Below, in pieces: positions 1 through 6,120 of a stretch of 43,528 nt of DNA (its first letter is position 1; every line of letters starts with the position of its first letter). Location: contig JAJRVT010000400.1 of the NCBI GenBank assembly GCA_024277175.1, positions 1-43,528 on the forward strand. The letters are read 5' to 3'. This stretch comes from Chloroflexota bacterium (lineage in GTDB: Bacteria; Chloroflexota; Anaerolineae; Caldilineales; Caldilineaceae). A program made the translations under genes and the position numbers. The notes under the pieces were generated by a model. The model saw nothing but the letters and a program-made list of their open reading frames with translations, searched no databases and was not told the origin of the DNA.

Positions 1-52
1 AAAATCCGCGTTGATCCGCCCAATCCGCTCAATCCGCGGTCTATTCGCTTCT
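1..52. repeat. Partial copy of the AATCCGCG intergenic repeat
   Basis: This stretch contains repeated AATCCGC/GATCCGC words matching the right half of the GAACGCGGATT repeat family found about ten more times in the window. It lies just downstream of the pentapeptide-repeat gene and is cut by the left edge, so the left half cannot be seen. Confidence 0.6.
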
Positions 53-700
53 CTACTTACCGGCCGGCTGCACCTGCCCATTCGGCATGATGGTCTCGTC
101 GATGGTGGTGGCGTCCAGGAGCGCGCCCCGCAACTGCGCGTCGGTGAGGTTGGCCCGGGTCAGGTTCGCGCCGGTGAAGTTCACTTCGGTCAAATCCGCG
201 CCGCTCAGGTCGGCGTCGGTCAGGTCCACGGCGTGGAAGTTGGCCCGATAGGCCTTGGTCCCGCGCAGGGTCGCGCCGCGCATGTCCGCGCCCTCCAGCA
301 CCGCGTCGGAGAGATCGGCCCCGTCCAGGTTGGCCCCTTGCAGGGAAACCCCGTCCAGGCCGCTCAACTCCGCGCCCTCCATCATCGCGCCGCTCAGGTC
401 GGCCCCGCTCAGGTCAGCATCGTAGAAGAACGCGCCGGTCAGGTTGGCCCCGCTCAGGTCCGCGTCCCGCAGGTCGGCCCCAGAGAAATCCGCGCCGGCC
501 AGGTCCATGCCGCTCAGATCCGCGCCGCTGCACGCCGGCGGGCAGCCGGACGGCCATGCAGCGGGCTTCCATCCGGTGACGACTTCCGTCTCCTGCGCAG
601 GCGCGGGTTCCTGCGGGGGCGATTCATCGACCTTTCTCTGGCCGCACCCGCCGAGAATGACCGCGACCGCGAGCATGAGGGCAATCAACAGTTTTCGCAT
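53..700 (-). CDS. Pentapeptide-repeat lipoprotein, last gene of the nap operon
   Basis: A 215-residue protein. It begins with a short basic n-region, a hydrophobic stretch and a lipobox ending LGGC at about residue 19, so it should be a lipoprotein anchored outside the cytoplasmic membrane. From about residue 58 to 205 it is an almost unbroken run of pentapeptide repeats of the A(D/N)LSG type (ADLSG, ANLTG, ADLRD and similar), a family that folds as a right-handed quadrilateral beta helix. The start codon lies 1 bp after the napH stop, so it is very likely translated in the same operon. The family has no single function; a structural or protein-interaction role beside the Nap system is only a guess. 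The fold call is firm, the function is unknown. Confidence 0.9.
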   Translation of the reverse strand: MRKLLIALMLAVAVILGGCGQRKVDESPPQEPAPAQETEVVTGWKPAAWPSGCPPACSGADLSGMDLAGADFSGADLRDADLSGANLTGAFFYDADLSGADLSGAMMEGAELSGLDGVSLQGANLDGADLSDAVLEGADMRGATLRGTKAYRANFHAVDLTDADLSGADLTEVNFTGANLTRANLTDAQLRGALLDATTIDETIMPNGQVQPAGK

Positions 701-701
701 C

Positions 702-1601
702 TCAGTGCACTTCCACCCTTTCTTTCCTTCGCTTCCACGGCAGGCTGAAGCCCATGCCCAGCACGCCCCGGGGGCAGTGATCCACGCAGACGCCGCAACT
801 GGTGCATTCGGGGTCGGTGATCGCGGTGCGCCCCATCTCGATGTGCTCCTTTACGATTTCGATGCCCATGGGACAGTTGTACGAGCAGAGATGGCAGTGG
901 GCGGCCTGCTCCTTGACCTGATCGATGTTGACGCCGACGACCCGAAAGTGGCCGAGCAGGCTGTAGAACGCGCCCAGCGGGCAGAGGGAGCGGCACCAGA
1001 GCCGGGGCGCGATCCACTCCACAAGGGCGATGAAGACGATCAACCAAAAAGCGATGTCGAAGCCGTAGATGAAGGCGCGCGCGAAGATGTTGATGGGCGA
1101 GATCAACAGGAAGACGGGCAGGGACGTGAACAGCGAAAGGGCCAGCGCGGCCGCAAGCACGCCATACTTGGTCCGTTTGTCCAGCGAGAACTCGGGCAGC
1201 TTGCGGTGGCGGCGACGTAGCCGCCGCTGCACCCAGTCGCGCACGCTCTGATTCAACTCCAGCGCCAGCCCCAGGGGACAGATCCACGCACAGTAGGCCC
1301 GCCCCGCGAGCACATAGAAGAGCAGGATGGGGATGGCCGCCAGCCACAGTTGGGGCGACCAGGCCCGCCGCGCTAGGGTGATCTCGATCGCGGCCAGGGG
1401 ATCGGCCAGCGCGAATCGGTCCAGGATGCGGGTGGCCGTCGCGCTGCCGCCGATGAGATGGGGGTAGACGCCGGACGCGCCCCAGATCAGGGCCAGGAGA
1501 AAAAGCAACTGCACGACGCGATGGGTCCAGGTCCAGAAGCCGATCCGGAACCGTCGTCGCCCTTTTTTCCGCCATGCGGCGGTGGTGGTGGTTGTATTCA
1601 T
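702..1601 (-). CDS. napH: NapH-type membrane ferredoxin, quinol dehydrogenase subunit
   Basis: A 299-residue polytopic membrane protein. It has about four hydrophobic segments, two CX3CP motifs (CAWICP and CRSLCP) that are characteristic of NapH, and two C-terminal 4Fe-4S sites (CHLCSYNCP and CTSCGVCVDHCP). In the Nap family NapH and NapG oxidise menaquinol and pass electrons towards NapA without needing NapC. The start is placed at the ATG whose first bases overlap the napG stop (ATGA overlap at 1598-1601); longer upstream starts would overlap napG heavily. The gene follows napG directly and precedes the pentapeptide lipoprotein by 1 bp. No napC is seen in the window, consistent with a NapGH-dependent electron route. 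Confidence 0.9.
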   Translation of the reverse strand: MNTTTTTAAWRKKGRRRFRIGFWTWTHRVVQLLFLLALIWGASGVYPHLIGGSATATRILDRFALADPLAAIEITLARRAWSPQLWLAAIPILLFYVLAGRAYCAWICPLGLALELNQSVRDWVQRRLRRRHRKLPEFSLDKRTKYGVLAAALALSLFTSLPVFLLISPINIFARAFIYGFDIAFWLIVFIALVEWIAPRLWCRSLCPLGAFYSLLGHFRVVGVNIDQVKEQAAHCHLCSYNCPMGIEIVKEHIEMGRTAITDPECTSCGVCVDHCPRGVLGMGFSLPWKRRKERVEVH

Positions 1602-2197
1602 GCTCGTCGCGCCGGGTTGACAGTGATGGCGCTCGGCTCTGCCAGGCAGGCGTGGTCGCAGAGGCCGCAGCCCACGCACATGTCGTCGTAGACCTCAGGG
1701 CGCCCCATGATGTCGAGAACGATGGCCTCGTTGGGGTATGGGCAGGCGTGCCAGCAGGCCCGGCAAACTACGTCGTTCCAGGCCAGACAGGTCTCCTTGT
1801 TGATCTCCGCCACGCCCATATCCACCTGCTCCAGGATATCCTCATAGGTGGCGGGGATGACGGGGCTGAGCGCGCCGCTGGGGCAGACTCTGGTGCAGAG
1901 CAACTCCTCCTGCTGCTGGCAGAGATAGCAGGGAACTTCGCGTGCAACCAGATAGGGCGTGGCGTAGGCCGCACCCTGGCCGGCCGAGGCCAGCATCAAC
2001 GTGTCGTATGGACACGCCTCCACGCAGAGGCCGCAGCGGATGCACGCCGCCAAGAACACCGACTCGGTTAGCGCGCCCGGCGGTCGCAGCAGGACGGGCG
2101 CTTCCTTTTTGGCCTGACGAAAAACGCCAAACCCCACCGCCGCCAGCCCTGCCACAGCGAGCAGATTCCGTCGCAGATGATCGATCTTCTTGGCCAT
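1598..2197 (-). CDS. napG: NapG-type ferredoxin, four 4Fe-4S clusters
   Basis: A 199-residue protein with an N-terminal double-arginine and hydrophobic stretch (LRRNLLAVAG), likely a Tat-type signal or anchor. It has four ferredoxin-like cysteine groups: CIRCGLCVEACP, CYLC..CTRVCP, CLAW..CRACWHACP and CVGCGLCDHAC. This order and spacing is typical of NapG. Its role is periplasmic electron transfer between NapH and the nitrate reductase or its cytochrome. A ribosome site AGGAC lies 7-8 bases before the ATG. It overlaps napH by 4 bases. A GAACGCGGATT double-hairpin repeat separates it from the upstream tetraheme gene. Confidence 0.9.
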   Translation of the reverse strand: MAKKIDHLRRNLLAVAGLAAVGFGVFRQAKKEAPVLLRPPGALTESVFLAACIRCGLCVEACPYDTLMLASAGQGAAYATPYLVAREVPCYLCQQQEELLCTRVCPSGALSPVIPATYEDILEQVDMGVAEINKETCLAWNDVVCRACWHACPYPNEAIVLDIMGRPEVYDDMCVGCGLCDHACLAEPSAITVNPARRA

Positions 2198-2224
2198 CGA
2201 ACGAGTCCTGAACGTATGATCCAG

Positions 2225-2317
2225 ATAGAACGCGGATTGAACGGATTGGGCGGATCGGCACGGATTTTTCTAAAAAATCCGTGCCGATCCGTTAAATCCG
2301 CGTCATCCGCGTTCTAT
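2225..2317. repeat. GAACGCGGATT double-hairpin repeat, copy 1
   Basis: Outer arms of 13 bp (2225-2237 and 2305-2317) match perfectly. The inner arms of 18 bp (2252-2269 and 2273-2290, GGATCGGCACGG with its complement) also match perfectly around a 3-base loop. It lies inside the nap operon between the tetraheme cytochrome gene and napG. The inner stem sequence differs from other copies but stays paired. Confidence 0.92.
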
Positions 2318-2324
2318 CCAATCC

Positions 2325-2918
2325 TCACTCTGTAGCCGCAACCTGGCCCACATCCTGCTCCGCGGGCACGTGACAGGCGCGACAGTTCTGGGTCCAGATG
2401 TCATGGGGAATGGCGGTCGCGCCGTCCAGTTCCTGCTCGTGACACTGCTGACACTGCTCGTTGAACCACGCATCCTCATGGCGGCTGTCTACCGGGAACG
2501 GGCTGGGGAACGCGCCCGAGGCGAACGCAGCCGGCGCCCAATCGGCCACCGGGGCGACCTCAGCTTGGGTGTCTGGCACATGGCAGGAGCGACAGTTCTG
2601 GGTCCAGACGTCATGAGGGATCTCGGGCGCGCCCTGGATCTGTTGCTCGTGGCAGGTCTGACACTGCTCGTTGAACCACGCATCCTCATGGCGACCATCC
2701 ACCGGGAAGGGATTGGGGAACGCGCCGGGGGCGAATGACGCCGGCGCCCATCCCTCTCCGACCATATCCACTTCAACCGCCCCCGCTTCCGTCGTCCCCG
2801 CCTCCACCGCCTGCGGTTCGCCCACAGGCGCTTCCAGTCCCTGACAGCCGGCGAGGAGCATGGCTGACAGGGCCGCCAGTAACAACGTCAAGATGGTTAG
2901 ACGTAGTAGTTGTTTCAT
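2325..2918 (-). CDS. Tetraheme cytochrome c lipoprotein, duplicated NapB-like module
   Basis: A 197-residue lipoprotein with a lipobox LLAGC near residue 27. It carries four CxxCH sites: CQTCH, CRSCH, CQQCH and CRACH. The protein is a tandem duplication of about 65 residues; each half has PF.V(D)GRHEDAWFNEQC.., CxxCH, a PHD(V/I)WTQNC segment and CRxCHVP. The C..CH, PH, C..CHVP layout resembles the diheme NapB subunit, so each half may be a NapB-like unit. It sits 14 bases after napA, where napB is normally found, and should deliver electrons from NapGH to NapA on the outer face of the membrane. The start is chosen at the ATG with GGAG 8 bases upstream. The name napB is withheld because the heme number and lipoprotein anchor are atypical. 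Confidence 0.85.
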   Translation of the reverse strand: MKQLLRLTILTLLLAALSAMLLAGCQGLEAPVGEPQAVEAGTTEAGAVEVDMVGEGWAPASFAPGAFPNPFPVDGRHEDAWFNEQCQTCHEQQIQGAPEIPHDVWTQNCRSCHVPDTQAEVAPVADWAPAAFASGAFPSPFPVDSRHEDAWFNEQCQQCHEQELDGATAIPHDIWTQNCRACHVPAEQDVGQVAATE

Positions 2919-2932
2919 AGTCCTGGCTCCAC

Positions 2933-5287
2933 CTAAACCTTGGCCAGTTGCACCGCGCACACCTTGAATTCCGGCTGCTTGGAGCCGGGATCGAAGGCGT
3001 CGATGGTGACTCGGTTGATCAGGCTGGGCATGTCGGGCCAATGCCACGGCACGAAGACCATCCCCTTGCGAGGCGTATCGATCACCCTGGCCTTGATGAC
3101 GGCCTCGCCGCGCCGGGAGGTGATGCGTACCATGTCGCCCGTGCGCAAGCCCAACTCCTTGGCGTCCTTGGGGTTGATCTCGATGAACGCCGCCGGCTGT
3201 GCGCGCAGCAACTCCGGCGCTTTCATGGTCATGGTGCCCGTGTGCCAGTGCTCCAGAACGCGACCGGTGCTGAGCACATAGGGATACTCGTCGTCCGTCG
3301 GCTCGGCCGGCCCCTTCATGGGACGCAGCCAGATGACCGCGCGGCCATCTGGGCGGGCGTAGAACTTCGTGTCACCCTCGGCCAGGCTGTCGTCAGCGTA
3401 AGGACCCTCGTCCAGCAGCGGGTCCTCGCCCTTGACATAGCGCCGCGCCGTGCCCGGGTGATCTTCGTTGGGCGCAGGCCAGCGGATGCCCCGCTCCTCG
3501 CGTAGGCGATCGCGGGTGATGCCCGTGAAGTCGTAGGCCGTATCCTTGGACGCCAGCATCATCTCCTCCCAGACGTCGGCCGGCGTCTCGAACTTGTCGG
3601 CGATGTAGCCGGCCGGCACCACGCCCCGCTCTTCCAGGCGCGCGGCGAAGTCCATGAGAATCTCCAGGTCGGGGCGAGCTTCGCCAGGCGGCGTCAGCAG
3701 CTTGGGCAGCAACTGGTAGCGCCGCTCGGACATGCCGTAGACGCCCTCCTTCTCGCTCCACATGGCCGCCGGCAACACCACATCGGCCAGTTCCGTGGTG
3801 CGGGTGGGGTAGGCGTCGAGGACGACCATGAAGGAATCCTCGCTCTTCATGGCCTCCCGGTAGGGGGTGACATTGGGCAGCGACTGGCCGGGATTGGTGC
3901 AGAGCACCAGCATGGCCTTGACGTCGCCGGCCGCCAGCCCCCGGAACATGTTGATGGTGTGCAGACCCGGCTTGGGCTGGATCCGGCCCGGCTCCGCGCC
4001 CCAGATCGCTTCCATCTGTTGGCGATGAGCCTCCTTGGCCACCACCCGGCCATAGGGCAGCAGATGGGCCAGGGAGCCGGTGTCGCGCACGCCGCCGCAG
4101 GCGTTGGGCTGGCCGGTGAGCGAGAAGGGCGTCGCACCCGGTTTGCCGATATTGCCGGTGAGCAGATGGAGATTGTGAACCAGGTTGTTGGCCCAGACCC
4201 CGGCCGTGCGCTGATTGAGGCCCATGGTCCAGAAGGACGTGGTCGGCCCCTTGGCGAAGATTTTGGCCGCCTGCTTGATCTTAGCCGCGGGCACGCCGCT
4301 GATCTCGGCCGCCTTTGCCGGCGTGAACTCTTCCAGGAACTCCTTGTAGCCCTCGAAGTCCACATCCACGACCTCAGTGGAGCCGTCGTCCTTCTTCACC
4401 ACTTTCTTGAAGACCGTGTGCTGGTCCACGAAGTCGGGATCGTAAAGCCCCTCGTCGATGATGACATAGGCCATGGCGTGGAAAATGGGTAGATCATAGC
4501 CGGGAATGGGGTCCAGATGGACGCTGGCGATCTTGCGAATGGGGTTCTTGCGCGGGTCCAGCAGGATGATGCGCACCCTGTCGCCGGTCTGGTAGCGTTC
4601 CAGGATGCGGTTGAACAGGACCGGATGGCATTCGGTGGTGTTGCTGCCAACCAGGAAGAACGTCTGGGCGTGATCGATGTCATCGTAGCTGCCCATGGGT
4701 TCGTCCTTGCCGTAGGTGGTGACGTAGCCGCCCACCGCGCTGGCCATGCAGAGGCGAGGGTTGCCGTCCACATTGTTGGTGCCGATGCCGCCCTTGAAGA
4801 GCCGGTTGGCGTAGTAGGACTCCTCGGAGAAGGCCTGGCCGGAGCCGTAGTAGGCCACGCTGTTGGGTCCATATTCTTCGATGGCTTCGGCGAACTTGTC
4901 GGCCACCAGGGTCATGGCTTCGTCCCAGGTGGCGTCCTCCAACACGCCGTCCGCGTTGCGAATCTGGGGCGTGGTCAGCCGGTCCTTGGAATAGACGATC
5001 TTGGGCAGGAAGAGCGCCTTGGCGCAGACCAGCCCCTTGGTGGTGGGGTGCTGTTGATCGCCCCGCAGCGCGACCAGCTTCCCGCCCGTGATCCCCAGTT
5101 CCACGCCGCAGCCGGTGCCACAGAAGCGGCAGACGGATTTCACCCATTCATCGACTCCGCCCTCGGCCCGCGAGCCCGCGGCCTGGACGACGCGTGCGAG
5201 TGTGGGATCGACGCCGACGGCCGCGACCGCGGCCACGCTGGCGAGGGCCGTGGCTTTGATAAAGTCACGACGGTTCATCGTATACAT
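2933..5287 (-). CDS. napA: Periplasmic nitrate reductase catalytic subunit NapA
   Basis: A 784-residue molybdopterin oxidoreductase that reduces nitrate to nitrite outside the cytoplasmic membrane. A Tat signal (NRRDFIK, then a hydrophobic stretch) is at the N-terminus. Cysteines 53, 56, 60 and 88 bind a 4Fe-4S cluster, followed by CAKALF. The motif NPRLCMASAVGGY at about residue 176-188 places Cys180 as the molybdenum ligand, as in Nap enzymes. The C-terminal molybdopterin-dinucleotide domain contains VLSTGRVLEHWHTGTMT. Length fits the monomeric NapA group. Two possible ATGs exist (5287 and 5278); 5287 has AGGAG about 8 bases upstream. NapD is encoded just upstream and the cytochrome, NapG and NapH genes downstream. 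Formate dehydrogenase is less likely because the ligand is Cys in the NapA motif and Nap partners surround it. Confidence 0.95.
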   Translation of the reverse strand: MYTMNRRDFIKATALASVAAVAAVGVDPTLARVVQAAGSRAEGGVDEWVKSVCRFCGTGCGVELGITGGKLVALRGDQQHPTTKGLVCAKALFLPKIVYSKDRLTTPQIRNADGVLEDATWDEAMTLVADKFAEAIEEYGPNSVAYYGSGQAFSEESYYANRLFKGGIGTNNVDGNPRLCMASAVGGYVTTYGKDEPMGSYDDIDHAQTFFLVGSNTTECHPVLFNRILERYQTGDRVRIILLDPRKNPIRKIASVHLDPIPGYDLPIFHAMAYVIIDEGLYDPDFVDQHTVFKKVVKKDDGSTEVVDVDFEGYKEFLEEFTPAKAAEISGVPAAKIKQAAKIFAKGPTTSFWTMGLNQRTAGVWANNLVHNLHLLTGNIGKPGATPFSLTGQPNACGGVRDTGSLAHLLPYGRVVAKEAHRQQMEAIWGAEPGRIQPKPGLHTINMFRGLAAGDVKAMLVLCTNPGQSLPNVTPYREAMKSEDSFMVVLDAYPTRTTELADVVLPAAMWSEKEGVYGMSERRYQLLPKLLTPPGEARPDLEILMDFAARLEERGVVPAGYIADKFETPADVWEEMMLASKDTAYDFTGITRDRLREERGIRWPAPNEDHPGTARRYVKGEDPLLDEGPYADDSLAEGDTKFYARPDGRAVIWLRPMKGPAEPTDDEYPYVLSTGRVLEHWHTGTMTMKAPELLRAQPAAFIEINPKDAKELGLRTGDMVRITSRRGEAVIKARVIDTPRKGMVFVPWHWPDMPSLINRVTIDAFDPGSKQPEFKVCAVQLAKV

Positions 5288-5310
5288 CGCGATTTCTCTC
5301 CTGTCTCTAT

Positions 5311-5403
5311 GGAACGCTGATTCTCGCTGATCAGAGTAGATTTTCACAGATTTTCAGAGAAAATCCGTGAAAATCCGTCTCCATCCGATCAAATCCGCGT
5401 TCC
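5311..5403. repeat. GAACGCGGATT double-hairpin repeat, copy 2
   Basis: Outer arms GGAACGC/GCGTTCC flank inner arms GATTTTCACAGATTTT (5339-5354) and AAAATCCGTGAAAATC (5360-5375) with one mismatch. It lies between napD and napA inside the operon, so any hairpin would form in the napDA messenger just before the napA ribosome site. Confidence 0.85.
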
Positions 5404-5414
5404 CCTTGTCGCCG

Positions 5415-5726
5415 TTACACTGAGTTCTCAATAATGTTCGATACGGTTGCTGCAATCTCTGCGTCAATATCAATTTCCTCGACCCGATCGAGATCGTCGC
5501 CCAGATAGGTGTAGACCGGATAAATAGCCAGAACGCCGTCTACGTCATAAACCGTATCCTTCAGCAGACCATGGATTTGGTTTAAGGTTTCTCGCTCGAC
5601 GATCATGGCTATCTTGCCCGGCATGTCAAAAGCATGGACGGTCACATCCGGCAGCATTGATAGGTTGATCTGCACTTCCTGGTTCGCCAATGGATCGACT
5701 TGCACCAGAGCACCGACAATAGGCAT
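5415..5726 (-). CDS. napD: NapD-type chaperone for NapA export
   Basis: A 103-residue cytoplasmic protein of the NapD family, which binds the Tat signal of NapA and holds it back until the cofactor is inserted. Diagnostic sequence: VTVHAFDMPGKIAMIVE at about residue 27-43, followed by VDGVLAIYPVYTYLGDD. Two in-frame ATGs exist at 5732 and 5726; AAAGGAG is directly adjacent to the first and 6 bases before the second, so 5726 is preferred. It is upstream of napA in the same direction. A perfect 19-bp inverted repeat lies in its leader. The gene is visibly richer in A and T than napA. Confidence 0.88.
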   Translation of the reverse strand: MPIVGALVQVDPLANQEVQINLSMLPDVTVHAFDMPGKIAMIVERETLNQIHGLLKDTVYDVDGVLAIYPVYTYLGDDLDRVEEIDIDAEIAATVSNIIENSV

Positions 5727-5751
5727 AGGCATCTCCTTTTCAAATGATTTC

Positions 5752-5816
5752 AACCTCCGGGAGGTGGTCGGGGCTCCTCCGCTTACCGGGATTTTGGCGA
5801 CCACCTCCCGGAGGTT
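5752..5816. repeat. Inverted repeat in the napD leader
   Basis: The arms AACCTCCGGGAGGTGGTCG (5752-5770) and its exact complement (5798-5816) flank a 27-base spacer. The left arm ends 25 bases before the napD start, so the structure would form immediately upstream of the ribosome site. The leading word GATTTCAACC also begins the palindrome after ccmF at 13250, suggesting one repeat family. Confidence 0.9.
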
Positions 5817-6041
5817 ACTCGCTGTTTGTTGCATTTTTCACAATACTTGGACCATTTGAACTCCCTGTTGATAGCTAAGGAGATCTGGCCGCTATGGAGC
5901 GGGTGGATATCTATAGGGGTGGACGTCTACAAGTATAGTGCGCCGAGTGGAAAAAATATAGAGCGAAACGGTTCATTTTTCCCCGACCAGTTGAAGCAAA
6001 AAACGTAGTACAGTCGGGCAAATCATTCGTCGTAGACCGTC

Positions 6042-6099
6042 TGTAGTGTGTGTGCGTTAGCGCAGTTGGCGCCAACTGCGCTAACGCACACACACTACA
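6042..6099. repeat. 58-bp perfect palindrome
   Basis: The sequence is an uninterrupted palindrome centred on GGCGCC at 6070/6071; every base from 6042 pairs with its mirror up to 6099. It starts 22 bases beyond the stop codon of the upstream minus-strand gene. It could act as a terminator or messenger-end hairpin, but it lacks a U tract on the minus strand. A mobile palindromic repeat is equally possible. Confidence 0.93.
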
Positions 6100-6120
6100 A
6101 ACGGTTGCGCACGGGCTTGC

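Larger units (their letters stand above)
5727..6120. other. Intergenic region upstream of napD with two large palindromes
   Basis: This 394-base gap holds a 19-bp inverted repeat (5752-5816) in the napD leader and a 58-bp perfect palindrome (6042-6099) just after the preceding gene. The remaining sequence (about 5820-6040) is AT-rich. No credible gene and no clear TTGAT-N4-ATCAA (FNR-type) site were seen. Confidence 0.6.

Noticed and set aside
11..748. Plus-strand frame with regular GQVRAGEV-like repeats
   Set aside because: The regularity is the mirror of the pentapeptide repeats on the minus strand, which also has a lipobox and operon context.
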